Positions 21,980-33,253 of a DNA stretch of 64,000 nucleotides are shown here, in pieces; the first letter of the stretch is position 1, and each line of letters starts with the position of its first letter. This stretch comes from Diphasiastrum complanatum. Taxonomy: Eukaryota > Streptophyta > Lycopodiopsida > Lycopodiales > Lycopodiaceae. A program made the translations under genes and the position numbers. Below the pieces are notes generated by a model. It was not told where the DNA came from and made no database searches. It was given only the letters and a program-made list of their open reading frames with translations. The DNA is taken from positions 55,299,592 through 55,363,591 of the forward strand of contig CM055103.1 in assembly GCA_029204225.1 (NCBI GenBank). The letters run 5' to 3'.

Positions 21980-22430
21980 ATGTCTCATATAGGTAGCTCT
22001 TCATCTTCATCACTCAATGAAACTAGAGTCATTGACAAGTTCAATGGTTCTAACTTCTACATTTGAAAGTTAAAACTTAGAATGATGTTGATAGATAGAG
22101 ATCTTTGGGATGTAGTAGAAGGTGCAGACCTGAAACCAGAAGATGGTGATCAAGCAAAGGCCTAGAGGATCAAATATCAGAAGGCCCTAGCATGTATCAC
22201 ACTCGATCTGGCCGACTCCCAAATATCTCACGTTATCACACGTGCAAAATCTCTAAGAAAGCACTGGACTTGCTATCAAGTCTTTTTCACACTAAAGGTG
22301 AGCATGGTGGATCGCGCAAGAAGCTTTTCTGCAGATATTGCAAAAGAGCTAATCACGACATCAAGGAGTGTCACATCAAGGTCTACAATGAGGCAAAGAA
22401 GCAGCAACAACAACAACAGCCAGACTCCTC
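21980..22430 (+). pseudogene. Copia-1 gag
   Basis: ATG at 21980 (MSHIGSSSSSS) starts a copia-type gag (UBN2/DUF4219-like). It contains IDKFNGSNFYI-stop-KLKLRMM, where a TGA stands in the Trp codon of the usual (Y/F)-x-x-W-K-x-(K/R)-(M/L). DLWDVVEGAD follows. Further frames give a decayed middle, and the zinc knuckle CRYCKRANHDIKEC (CX2CX4HX4C, from about 22330) is in the next open frame. At least one stop and one frameshift show it is not functional. Confidence 0.75.
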
Positions 22431-23450
22431 CAACACGGTCGAATTCAAGGAGCAAGGCACACACTTGTCAATGGCTTACAGCAGCAGCGAAGCCTGTGAT
22501 AGCTGGTACCTAGACAGCGGTGCTACCCAACACATGACCTCTCACAAGGAATGTTTTACGGAGTACACAGCTTACAGCAAAGACCAATTAATCTACCTTG
22601 GAGATTCTAGCACCATACGTGTGGAAGGCAAAGGAGCAATGAAGATCAGCTTCAACAATGATCGGTCCAGTTGGGTTCCTAAAGTCCTCAGTTGTCAAAG
22701 AACCTGTTATCAGTTTCTAAGATAACTGATGAGGGCTACACTGTTACTTTCTCATCTGAGCAATGTATAATACTCGAGGAAGATACTACTCTGACTACAT
22801 GCACTAGAGTCGGAAACCTTTACCTACTCTCTAATTCAGTTGCATTAGCTAGTATCTCTAATGAAAATGTAAACAACAGTGTTGTTCTGTGGCATAGTGG
22901 ATTTGGACATGTAAATACAAGATCATTTTCCTATATGCTTTGTAATAATTTAGTTGATGGTTTGAATCTTCTGTCTTCATTAGATAGGAAGTCTTTCTTT
23001 TGTGAATCATGCATCTATGGGAAGCACTCTAGAAACAAGTTTCCAAAATCACATTCCATCAAAACAAAGCATGTATTAGATCTTGTACATAGCGATCTAT
23101 GTGGCCCAATGCGAACTCCGTCATTAGGAGGTGCAATCTATTTTATCACTTTCATAGATGATTATTCTAGATGGTCTACAGTCATGTTCATTAAGCACAA
23201 ATCTGCAGCCTTTGAATGTTTCAAGAGATTCAAGGCCATGGCTGAGACACAAACGTCTAGGAAAGTGAAGGCACTCCGAACAGATTGTGGCGGCGAATAC
23301 ATCTCTAACGAGATGTCCGACTACATAGCTAAACATGGTATTAGAAGACAGTTCACCACTTTCTATTCACCTCAACAGAACGGTATTGCAGAAAGGAAGA
23401 ATCGAACTCTTCGCCACTCAGCTAGATCCATGCTACATTAAGCACACCTA
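22192..23450 (+). pseudogene. Copia-1 protease and integrase
   Basis: Two overlapping frames. The first (22192-22725) carries the zinc knuckle, a Gln run and the aspartic protease motif WYLDSGATQHMT (about 22504-22540). After a frameshift near 22700 the second (22692-23441) has the GAG-pre-integrase segment, including LWHSGFGHVN and a C-x-x-C. The integrase core follows. Its three acidic residues are visible in HSDLCGP, RTDCGGEY and QNGIAERKN, so the D-D-E triad is preserved. A stop at 23439 cuts the frame shortly after NRTLRHSARSMLH. The order protease, integrase, reverse transcriptase is diagnostic for Ty1/copia. Confidence 0.9.
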
Positions 23451-25166
23451 CCTGCGAAGTTCTGGACAGAAGCTATTGCCACAACCTGTTACGTACAGAA
23501 CAGATTTAGCACCAAAGCCGTCAACAACAAGACTCCTCATGAAGTTTGGCATGGGCACAAGCCTAATGTCGGCCATCTAGAAATCTTTGGTTGTATATGT
23601 TTTGTTCACATTCCTAAACAGCTTAGGAAGAAACTGGATCATAGGACAAATAAATGTATTTTCATTGGCTATCCTGATGAACATAAAGTTTATAAAGTTT
23701 ATGATCCATCCACCAATGTAGTATTTGTCCCTGGGATGTAATATTTCAAGAACATACATACTATGATTTTAAACAACCATCGATAAACGATGCTATGTCA
23801 TTTCATCCTATTTTATGTAGCATGGATCAATGTTGATGTTCCTTCTATAGAACCCGCAGCTGGTCAATCCAACATCCAAGGATCCTCATGGACTCGGACA
23901 ATTCCTGAGAGGTATGCACCTCAATCATTCTGGACTTCATCAGAAGAACCAGAGAGCCTAGACGAAGCAATTAACTCCAAGGATGCCGTGAAGTGGCAAG
24001 AAGCTATGGAAAGCGAGTATAACTCACTTTTCACTATTTAAAACTGGCCGCTGATCGACTTCCCCACTCACAAGAGAGTTATCAACAACAAGTGAATCTT
24101 CAAGAAGAAGATCAACTCTGATGGTTCCATTGCAAAATGGAAAGCACGACTGGTGACTAAAGGATTCACTCAAGTCCAAGGAGTGGATTATCAAAAAAAT
24201 TTCAAGCCTATCGTCAAGATGCAGTCAATCAGGACTTTGATTGCATTAGTAGCCGCAGAAGACCTCCAAATGCACCAAATGGATGTCAACATAGCATTTC
24301 TCAATGGCAATGTCAAAGAGGAGCTATATACCTTCCAACCGGAAGGATTGGAAGTCAAGGGCCAAGAGCACAAAGTGTGCAAGAAGATGCCCAAAGCAAT
24401 CTACAGTCTGAAATAGGCCGCAAGAGCATGGTTCGATAGAATCAACTCTTATCTCGTTCAATTAGGATTTGCAAACAATTCATCTGACTGTAATGCTTAT
24501 TCAAAGCATATAGGCACCAATTCAATTTACATAGCTCTTTACGTAGATGATGCATTTATTCTGTCTAATGACACATCTCTACTACACACTACTAAGAGTG
24601 ATCTGTTAAAGGAATTGACATGACTGATTCAGGAGCTGTCCATTCTTTGTTAGGAATTCATATTACTAGAAATAGACTTCAGAAGAAGATCTATCTTAGT
24701 CAGCAGGCATATCTAAAAGGCATTTTAAAAACGTTTCATATGTCCGATTGAAAACCAATTGATACTCCAATGGATCCAAATATAGTATTGACTAAACCTT
24801 CTTGTGTTGAGATTGATAGTGAAGTACTCGACTTAGCGAAGTAACTTTATCATTCACTCATCGGATCTCTAATGTATGCAATGTTGTGTACTAGACCAGA
24901 TTTAGCATACATTGTTAGCATGTTAAGTCAATTCATGTCTAATCCTAGAATCTCTCATTGGAAAGCATTAAAGAGAGTGATGAGATATATTTAGGGAAGT
25001 TTAGACCACATTTTATGCTATGATGGAAATGCTATTGACCCACTCGTCCTACGAGGCTACTCCGACTCAGATTGGGGAGGAACAATCTCTACCAGAAAAT
25101 CTACCTCCGGGTTCTGTTTCTATCTGGCAGGGGGACCAATTTCGTGGAACTCAAGGAAGCAGAAAT
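23451..25166 (+). pseudogene. Copia-1 reverse transcriptase and partial RNase H
   Basis: Continues the polyprotein through the integrase C-terminus (WTEAIATTCYVQNR, FIGYPDEHKVYKVYDP) into a Ty1/copia reverse transcriptase (RVT_2). Visible landmarks are WQEAMESEYNSL, KARLVTKGFTQVQGVDY, HQMDVNIAFLNGN (motif A region) and the intact catalytic YVDD at 24540-24551. RPDLAYIVSMLSQFM-like sequence follows, then RNase H with SDSDWGG and STRKSTSGFCF. Several stops (23439, 24039, 24414 and others) and frameshifts break it. RNase H stops abruptly after SWNSRKQK, where the 3' LTR begins, so the catalytic C-terminal half and the polypurine tract are deleted. Confidence 0.9.
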
Positions 25167-25440
25167 TGTTGGAAATTAAGCCCACAGTTTCCTCCTTTGT
25201 GAATGACTAATTTCTATTTCATGATCATTCTTGCACATTTATTGATAATTGATCTAGGGTTAGGTGAAACCAACTTTGGTTCTACGTATGCTCATCCGGA
25301 TACCTGCAGGAATCACAAACTTAGACAGCCAATTTATTTGAAGAACGTCTACAACGGGCTTCCAGCTGATCTCCAGCAAAGGGTAACCAATCCTGTCATA
25401 AGTTCAAAGTTCAGATGTTAAGTTCAAAAATTTGAAGTCA
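25167..25440 (+). mobile_element. Truncated 3' LTR of Copia-1
   Basis: Begins TGTTGGAAATTAAGCCC, an intact LTR start missing from the 5' LTR. It follows the solo LTRs for about 270 bp, then breaks into a different copia element. It is fused directly to RNase H without a polypurine tract. Confidence 0.8.
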
Positions 25441-26230
25441 ATCTAGATATGCTCTTTCAATTCTAAAAAAATTTCATATGGAAAATTATAAGAGTATAGA
25501 TACACCTATGGAGCATCTTGTAAAAGATCCTAATAAGGCAGATGAAAGATCCTTGAAGGACATCACCCTTTTTAGGAGTCTTATTGGCTCTTTGATTTCT
25601 AGGCTCGATTTGAGCTTTTGTGTGGACAAGCTAAGTCAATTCATGCAAGATCCAAAGATCTATCATTGGAAATCGGCCAAGAGTCTTGAGATATGTATCT
25701 TCTACATATGACTATGGATTATTCTATAAAAGTGAAGATCTACCAATAGAAGCCTACTTGGACTCGGATTTTGCAAGTGACAAGATGGATAGAAAATCCA
25801 CAAGTGCCTATACTATATTTCTTGGAGGAGATCTTGTATCTTGGCTATCCAAGAAACAAGACACTATTCACTATCATCTTGTGAGGCCGAGTATAAGGCC
25901 CTTACAACAACAACAAAAGAGGTGCTATGGATCAAAAGACTACTATTGGAGCTCAAGTGCATCAAAGATGAAGATCTAACTATGATCAAGTGTGACAACA
26001 TCTAGGCTCAAGCCCTTGCCAATAATCCTATTTTCCATGTAAGGAGCAAACATATTGAAGTTGCATATCAATTTGTAAGGGAAAAGCTTATTGGAGGAGA
26101 GATCAACTTGGAGCACATTGGAACATCATCATGCATTGCAGATCTTCTCAGCAAGCCATTGCTCAATCAAGCTTAGATCCAATCTTGGCTTGATTCCAAG
26201 ATCTATGCTGAATTAGAATAGATATCTTTT
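25441..26230 (+). pseudogene. Copia-2 reverse transcriptase C-terminus and RNase H
   Basis: A second, unrelated copia fragment in the same orientation. It reads RYALSILKKFHMENYKSIDT and PMEHLVKDP, then YRSLIGSLI-like sequence. RNase H follows: [34 protein letters not shown] and, in another frame, [20 protein letters not shown]. The RHIEV-like VRSKHIEVAYQFVREK and ADLLSKPL end the polyprotein, as expected. It is disrupted by several frameshifts and by a stop in the DNI-stop-AQAL segment. The polypurine tract and 3' LTR follow directly. Confidence 0.85.
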
Positions 26231-27007
26231 AAGGAGGAGTGTGAAAAATTTGTAAAAGTTATCTATGTTGAGTTTATGGGTTTTTTAGTCCTTTTGCACA
26301 TGTTAGTAAGTGATAGGGCCAAATTTGGAATGTGATGTGGCTGGAGCTAGCTTAGGCTTTCTACATTTGTCATGATGAGAGAGGGTGAGTGACACTTTCT
26401 TATGAGTTGTCTTGAGATCATGTGACCAATCGAAAGAGAGAGATCCATAAAATTGCTCCAATCAAATTTGAGGGCCCTTATGTCACTAAGCCAATCAAAT
26501 TAGGAGGAGAAAAAGAAGGGATTCAATCATATTTCGCTCTCCCTACCTCGAGTTACTACTAGTATTTGAGAGAGAACCATTTCTACACTTAGAATTTTTG
26601 TTCATTTCTCTCTTTACTTGAGAGCAAGCCTTTTCTATGCTTAGTTTTTTTTCATCATGATTTGCCTACATATGTGTATGTACTTTGGTGAATTATTTAT
26701 GCATGTTCTATGTGCTCTTGCCTTAGATTTTTGAAGCTAGATCTTGAAATCCATTAAGTGCTTGATCTTTGTGCAATCACCCACATCTTAGTGACCAATC
26801 ACACACTTTGGACTATCCCCACACGTGTGAAATCTTCACAAGGGAATGAGGTGGTGTTTGTGGTTTGTTATGCATTTACGAGTCCTTGAAAAAACAAAAC
26901 ACATTAATCCCTTTTGGATTTTATAAGCTTCTAAAAACATTATATGAATGTTGCAATTCCTGTAAGTTATCTTAATAGCAAACATTTTTTCAATTTACAT
27001 CTTCACA
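26231..27007 (+). mobile_element. Copia-2 polypurine tract and 3' LTR
   Basis: The polypurine tract AAGGAGGAG (26231-26239) precedes an LTR that starts TGTGAAAA at 26240. The LTR probably ends TTCACA at 27007. The ends form a 6-bp inverted pair, giving a 768-bp LTR. The sequence after it is another copia polymerase fragment. Confidence 0.65.
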
Positions 27008-27015
27008 TTAGTTGG

Positions 27016-27240
27016 TGAGAATATCCTTATCAATCAATACTTGGATCTATCATGTATCCAATGGTCTATTGTGCAAGGCCCAGGCCCGACATCTCTTTAG
27101 CAGTTAGCTCACTAGGCCAATTTATGGCTAATCCTAGTATCACTCATTGGAAGGCTCTCATCCGAGTCATGAGATACATACGAGCTACAACGGTTTGTGC
27201 ATCTACTATGGATTTAATAATGGATTTCATTGCTCGTGGA
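27016..27240 (+). pseudogene. Copia-3 reverse transcriptase fragment
   Basis: Reads EYPYQSILGSIMYPMVYCAR then RPDISLAVSSLGQFMANPS and THWKALIRVMRYI. This is the C-terminal part of a copia reverse transcriptase just before RNase H. It changes frame after MRYI and loses similarity by about 27240. The Copia-2 LTR adjoins its left end. Confidence 0.8.
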
Positions 27241-27520
27241 AGTCTCAACAATTGTTTCCTCGATTTGGCTCTTTATGTTATGTTTTCAAAACATGCATTC
27301 ATGATGCAAAGGCATTAGATCTTGGCCAAGGATTTGGAAGACGCTCTAAAAAATTTTGCAACAACACTTATCCCCCTTTCGAACAAGGTTCATGATCATC
27401 TAAGCAATGAAAATCTCCCATGGAGAGTTTTAGCAGAGTCTCTCACTTCTCACACTTACGTAGAAGATAGTTGTTTTTTTGTTGTCCTTAGCAATGCAGA
27501 ATTTCTGTAATGTTGGATGA
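27241..27520 (+). other. Unrecognised open stretch
   Basis: An open frame at 27322-27510 reads LEDALKNFATTLIPLSNKV and ENLPWRVLAESL. It looks coding-like but matches no family I can name. It could be a captured gene fragment or chance. Confidence 0.25.
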
Positions 27521-28849
27521 AGCGGCCATCAAGTGTTACATAGGTCCTTGTTCAAATTTACAACTCGATTAGGAGTAACTTGTATTGTAAGCAAGGTTGT
27601 AAATGATTGATATCATGAAATTGCTTTCAGGTTATATGTTGTATTAACATAAAGGCTTCACTGCAGAAGGTTGACAAGTAGTTTCCTACTCTATGTAAAT
27701 GTGGCATTTTGATACCATACGAACGAGAAACAAGTCAATCACTACATGTATCAGTATGGTATGTTAGTGGTTAAAAGGAGAACTAAAGCTCATAATATGA
27801 GACTAGGAAATATTTTAATTAGTTGTCAATTTAAATCTCAAAGATAAATAGGTTCAGTATTGGAATATGATTTTTACAGACCAAAGTTCTTAAAATGTAA
27901 TAATTGACAATTCAAAGAAAACATGCATTACCATACCTCTAGTGATTTTGAAGGATATTTCACATTTTGCTGGCAAGAAATTGTGTAGGCTTTAGTCTAA
28001 TGCACTCTTTCAATCTTGTCAATTAAAAAATTCTTTTCGAAGGATGCTCGCATCTCGTCTGAAAGTGGAAAACTCTCAACTCAACAACTTTCTCATTCAA
28101 AGTGGAATATTGGACTAGACTATGATACACTTCTGTACATGAGTGATATCTATGAGATGTATTGTGTTTTTCATCCAATTCACATGCATTGATTTGGATA
28201 ATTTCTGGTGTATCTTCACATTTTGCACCAGACGTACACCAAAATGATTCTGTCAATCATACTTGCACAGTAAAAAGCTAACCAGTTTTGGTAAAAACAA
28301 ACCTCAAGTATGGAAGATGCTTCTGCCATTCAAAAGCTTTTAGAAGTGAAAGCTAGATAATTGACAATGCCAGTGTTGCTTGTTTACGCATATGTTGTGT
28401 ATGAATACTTTGAAGTATCATGATTTAGAACCAATAATGTAACAAAGTGATGTCACAGTCACACATGATCTTGGAAGCTGCTACCGTATTCCAATAGAAG
28501 TGACTTTATGTTGATTCTGCTTAAGGCCAAGAACATATAATCAATTCATGAAAGTGGAGTTTCATAGTGAAAAAGCTTGAAACAATTTGTGAATTTCAAT
28601 ATGTAGAGAGTAACATTTAAGGGCTGAATTTTCACACCCCCAGTTTGATATAGAGATAAAATATTCTGATTACATACACTACTATGCTACAAAATTTTGA
28701 AGTTTTTTCTTCGATTTCGGATTTTAAAAAAAGATCTCATGAGCATATGAGTAACTTAACAGTAATAGCCACTGGAGGTTTGCCTTGGATTTACATGGGC
28801 AGAGTCCTCAGCACTCTCATTTCGTGAGAGCTTTGAATAGTGAATGCAG
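27521..28849. other. Region downstream of callose synthase exon; no gene seen
   Basis: AT-rich sequence without recognisable domains. On the minus strand the part nearest 28849 should hold the 3' untranslated region of the callose synthase gene. Confidence 0.4.
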
Positions 28850-29089
28850 TTAGTCTTCACTAACTTTCTTCTTCTTTCCTGCAAGAATACGCGATATTTG
28901 GAGGCCTCTGCTAAACGCCTGGTTGAACAATAACCGAGTCTGAAATTCAGATACAAAAGGAAACCATGCAAGTATGGCAACTGGAGTAAAAAGCAGTAGT
29001 CCCATGATGAATTCGTATGTCCGACCCAAAGCTCTCACTGAATCCCACATTCCAATTTGCTCAACAAGCGGTCTGCATGCTTGAGCTAT
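28850..29089 (-). CDS. Callose synthase (glucan synthase-like), last exon only
   Basis: On the minus strand, a T-rich tract ending in CAG (29092-29090) is followed by 79 open codons and a stop. The protein reads IAQACRPLVEQIGMWDSVRA, then YEFIMGLLLFTPVAILAWFP, FVSEFQTRLLFNQAFSRGLQ and ISRILAGKKKK. This is the highly conserved C-terminal end of plant callose synthases (GSL/CalS), plasma-membrane 1,3-beta-glucan synthases. It holds the last membrane segment and the short basic cytosolic tail. The exon has no stops or frameshifts and a good acceptor site. No upstream exon was found in the next 3.7 kb, where a copia fragment and a MITE lie, or elsewhere in the window. Either introns are very long or this is a detached gene end. 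Confidence 0.9.
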   Translation of the reverse strand: MAQACRPLVEQIGMWDSVRALGRTYEFIMGLLLFTPVAILAWFPFVSEFQTRLLFNQAFSRGLQISRILAGKKKKVSED

Positions 29090-29339
29090 CTGAAAAAGAA
29101 AAACAATATAACAGTTAATAAGAATGAATCACCCAAGGGGCTTAGTCTTCAAATGAAAAAATCAGCTCTCTATGCACAGCTTATACCTTGAATGGAGACT
29201 ACCCAGTTCTTTTGTTTGATGTTGGAAATAAACATCAATCCTCCAAAACAAGATGGAAAGGTTGCCACCAATTGACTTGGTAAAGGGAAATTTTCCTTGG
29301 TCAATCAGAAACGGTTTAGTTTCGAGGGATATATACGAT
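29090..29339 (-). other. Putative last intron of callose synthase
   Basis: Follows the acceptor site upstream on the minus strand. The stretch nearest 29339 already carries decayed copia sequence. Confidence 0.45.
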
Positions 29340-29757
29340 ATGCTCTGAGTAAATGTAGTAAGAACTCATTGTCCCCTCTATAAAGTATGCTAAAATCTAG
29401 AGTGCTAGAAATGAACCTAAGCACCCTCTTGGCTAATTTCCAATGATGGATCAAAGGAGATTGTATATATTGAATCAACCTATTGACACAAAAATTTAGA
29501 TCAGGTCTAGTAATGGTGAGCTATATCAAGGAGCCTATGAGACTCCTATAAAGGGTGATGTCCTCAAAGGATCTTTCATCACAATCTATTTGGACTTTAC
29601 CCTCAAATTGAGCTAGCCTTAGACAACTCCAAATCAATATGCTTTCATGTATGAGATTGGCCAAGCCATTGGTTCGAGATGAAATTGTTCTAGTCGAGTT
29701 CGCTATGCATCCTATTCCAAAAAAGGTTGTCTTCAGATAGATCATGTACACATTCAT
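29340..29757 (-). pseudogene. Copia-4 reverse transcriptase fragment (minus strand)
   Basis: Minus-strand frames give DERSFEDITLYRSLIGSLI, a stop, then LTITRPDLNFCVNRLIQYIQ and HHWKLAKRVLRFISSTLDF. This is the C-terminal region of a copia reverse transcriptase, related to Copia-2 in its DERS...RSLIGSLI segment. Stops and frameshifts make it a relic. It lies in the presumed callose synthase intron in the same orientation as that gene. Confidence 0.8.
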
Positions 29758-30310
29758 TGGAATTTCGTGCTTCTGATATGAGGAGAGAGATATCCATGGT
29801 TAGCACTCACATCATTAAATGTGATCTATGAGTAGGGGCATCGCCCGTTTGCATGCACTTAAGAAGGTTGGAGTGTATGAGCGACACAGCCTACTCACTT
29901 GCCTGTGTCAAGGTACTGCCAAGTGGCAAGTGTTGACTGTGCATGAAATTGACCATCTATCGATGTTAGGAAGGGTAAACAAAGGAGTGCTTGAGGATTA
30001 TGCATAAAGGAGCCTAGAGAGAGGCATTCCTCACCATAATCTATGCAACAAAGGTTGGGAGGAGACAAGGCAGCCAGCTCCACCATGTTTCATGCTTTCT
30101 GATGTGTCTGATGTTATGTCCATGCAGGAAAATCAACAGGGCTCTAGGTTTTGAGTTAAGTTTCAGATTGGAGGCTGACAGGTAGATTATTGTAATCCTT
30201 TTCTTCTAACAGATGTTGCTTGGGCAATTCATTGGAGTCTCCTGTATGCTTGGCTATTGCTTGTAGGGCTTTAACCAAAGTTCTTCATTTATATCAATAT
30301 ATGTTATTGA
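29758..30310. other. No gene recognised
   Basis: No convincing coding signal, LTR boundary or RNA gene. A minus-strand open frame at 29895-30086 has no known domain. Confidence 0.35.
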
Positions 30311-30318
30311 GTTTATAA

Positions 30319-30644
30319 CATAGCTGCACTAAGATTTCAGAAATGCGGCCAGAAACACGTTTCTGAACTGCATTTCTGATTTTGGACAGCGTTTCTCAAA
30401 AACTTTTTTTTTTTTTTGGATTTTGGTGGGCAATATGGGTATCAGATTAAAGCTTTGATCAAGGGCAATGCATTTTTATAGGTTGCCACGTGTTATGGTT
30501 ACAGTTGGGTCCAATTTAGGGCAATTTTACGTCTAGTATAGGGCAAAATAAATATATAATTTTCTTTTTCCCTCAGCGATTCTGGATATAGAAACGCGTT
30601 TCTGGGAATGTTTTTGCCCAGAAACACGTTTCTGTGCAACTATG
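30319..30644. mobile_element. hAT-like MITE, 326 bp
   Basis: Ends are inverted: CATAGCTGCAC at the left and the reverse complement of CATAGTTGCAC at the right (10 of 11 match). Flanking 8-bp direct repeats GTTTATAA (30311-30318) and GTTTATAG (30645-30652) match in 7 positions, the target-site length of hAT elements. Near-palindromic CAGAAAC(A/G)CGTTTCTG motifs occur just inside both ends, like subterminal transposase sites. No coding capacity. Confidence 0.75.
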
Positions 30645-30652
30645 GTTTATAG

Positions 30653-31496
30653 TACTTTATAATATGGTCTCACGGGACTTTCTTGAGCAATTGGGTAGGC
30701 GTTAATCTTTTTCTCTTTCTAAAACACTCTTCGCATTTAGTGTCACAACTTTTTTTTGTGACCAAAATTAAGTTCTATTAGTTGCATTACTGTTGTAGCA
30801 AGTAGGTGCCCATAATGATGTAGCTTTCTTTGCTGGCCGTTTTCTGGAAACCCTAAATTCCAAAAGTTCTAGATTTTAGTTTTTGGGAGAGCTCATTTCT
30901 TTCATCCCTTTTCGTGACAAAGTTGAAAACAATCATATTAATGAAGTGCTATGCTAAGACAAGACTATTGATCCAATTTTCATATCACACGAAGCTCTAA
31001 ATCAAAAGATCTTGCAAAGTTTTCAAAAGGTTATTTTTTTTTCACTTTTCATTTTTAGTTGTTCTTTCTGCATGTGATTGGATCTTGTTATTTCCTATCT
31101 TTCCTTGATCCTTAACATCCATTTTCTATCCATTTTGAGCTTTTAAAAGTGAAATTTTTGAAACGACAAACCTTGGTAAATAATTGGAATATTTTGTTTA
31201 ATGTTCTAAAAGATTTTGTTTTATATTTTATTTTTGAATCTTTAAATTCTTTGTTTCTCAAGAATTTCATTGCACTTTATGGTTTTCCAATCAGATATCT
31301 CCAATCTTTCACTAAAACATGTTTCATCCAACGAAAAGTCTATTTCAAACGGACAGTTTGAAATGGATTTTAAAATTAGAGGGAAAATAAAAAACCTCCT
31401 AGTGTGTGTGTGAAAGTTTGGCACATAAGACTTTAATTAGAACTTGGTAGGGAATAGTAGAATTATGAATACCTTGTGCATGTGCATTGTGTGATG
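30653..31496. other. No gene recognised
   Basis: AT-rich; short open frames without known domains. Confidence 0.35.
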
Positions 31497-31590
31497 CATA
31501 ATTGCACAGAATTGCATTTCTGGGAGGAGACGTTTCGGAAACCGCGTTTCTGAGAAACGCGTTTCTCCTCCCAGAATCGCAAAATAAAAT
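31497..31590. mobile_element. End fragment related to the MITE
   Basis: CATAATTGCACAGAA followed by several CGTTTCTGAGAAACGCG-type palindromic motifs resembles the terminal and subterminal parts of the MITE at 30319. No opposite end or target duplication was found. Confidence 0.5.
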
Positions 31591-31740
31591 AAAAAACTAA
31601 AAAAAAGCTGAAATTTTTTTAGGGGATCAATGGTCAAACCAGCGTTTTGCCTCTCAGAAGTGCAGTAGATGGGGCACAAACAGATCTTATTTTCAATAGC
31701 TATTTGGTTGTTATTTGCTCTGGTTTTCAATAAATGCTCA

Positions 31741-31860
31741 GGGGGCTCTGGGGGCGGTAGCCCCCCGAGAAACAGGGGGTCCGAGGGGCGGTAGCCCCCC
31801 GGTGGGGGGTTTGGGGGGCAACGCCCCCCAACGGCAGGGTCCGGGGGCTTCCAACTCCCT
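31741..31860. repeat. GC-rich palindrome cluster
   Basis: Three closely spaced hairpin-capable motifs: GGGGGCGGTAGCCCCCC (31750-31766), a one-base-shorter version (31785-31800) and GGGGGGCAACGCCCCCC (31813-31829). They are separated by GGTCCG-type spacers. The cluster is a GC island in AT-rich DNA and has several G-runs on each strand. Confidence 0.85.
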
Positions 31861-32858
31861 GAGCGGTAAGGCCTCTTCATGACTTGGCCTTCCAACTCCC
31901 TGATACGAATTAAAATTTAAGAGTGTGACTTTGTCCAAGCTAGGATTAAAAGCCTGGTTAAGACTAATCCATTTAGTGTTAGGGTCTTCTTGAGAGTCCA
32001 CTTTCACATGTATTGTGAGCTCTTCTCATAATTCATCTACTATTTTTTGGTGTTTAGTTGAATCTACATACTTCAGGGTTTACTAGAAATTACAGGAGGA
32101 GCTGAAAATAGGGATACTAAACTAAAACCAGAATTCAGAAAATAGAGGAAGAATGAGTGTAGGATGAGGCCCAAAGATGAAAAGAACAAAACCATGCCAT
32201 TATCAACTTAAGAGAATCCTCGAGAACATGTCACCAATCAAACCATCGTACAAATTATGGCTATATGCGAAATTTAAAGTATTACTATTCTTTCGTGGTG
32301 TTAAGAAGTTGAGATGCTGATTTGAGTAGCAGCTCATGAAGTTTGTAGACATGTCTGACACAATACAGGAAGTTTATCCCGCATGACATGATGAGTGTCT
32401 TTTAAAATTTTGACAGATGGGCTACGATTAAGGATAGCCATACGGAGAAACCCAGGTGAAAAGATCCACAAATATCGATCAGCATAGAAAAGTAGAGAGA
32501 TGAATCTTATGCAGTTAAAGCCAGCTTTCTCTACACTCTTCAAAGAATTGTTCTTCGATCTCAGCACTTGTTCTTAACTTTTTATGCTACGAGATAAAAC
32601 AATTTCTATCAAGGAAGAAGAATGTAGGAGGAGAACAAAATTGGAAAAAAGAATTTGTGAGGAAAGAATAAAACAAGAAAAGATGACGATGAAAGGAAAG
32701 GGACAAAAGAACAAAGAAACATTAGGAGGAAAGAACAGAAGAAGGACACAGAAAATGGATAGAAGGGAAGACTGGACTGCTAATAATCAGATTCCCATTT
32801 TGTTCTCTAGATTAATGTACCGCATCTTGAAAGGGGACTTTGGGTGAAAAGAGACTTG
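31861..32858. other. No gene recognised; left flank of A2
   Basis: Short open frames only. One at 32584-32847 is Lys/Arg/Glu-rich and low in complexity. Homology with block A starts abruptly at about 32859. Confidence 0.35.
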
Positions 32859-33253
32859 GTCATATTTTTCTTGAATATATCAAACTTAAACCATCAAGAA
32901 GGTCAAGAATGGGTCTCATATCCCCTACTACATTGGCTAGTGACCAAAACAGGATGCATCCTAACTAACAAGTTGGTATTGTTGCTAGCTCTCACTATTT
33001 GTCTCTCAATTGAAATGCTATTTGCAAAGTTTATGTTCTCTTGATGGTCACACCCACTACTTCAGACAAAAGTGGTTTGTTGTGGCTTTGTATTCAGGGA
33101 CTCTGAAGGATGTAGAGGAACCACAGCAATCCATCCCGAACTAAGTGACGAAACTCCACTTCGGTGACAATATTGTAGGGCACTACAACATTTTAGAACA
33201 TTTTCAACCCTAATATCCAGGCTTCTTCAAAGCAAAATAATAAAAAATCATGG

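Noticed and set aside
32584-32847. Lys/Arg/Glu-rich open frame
   Set aside because: Purine-rich low complexity; no domain and no supporting signals.
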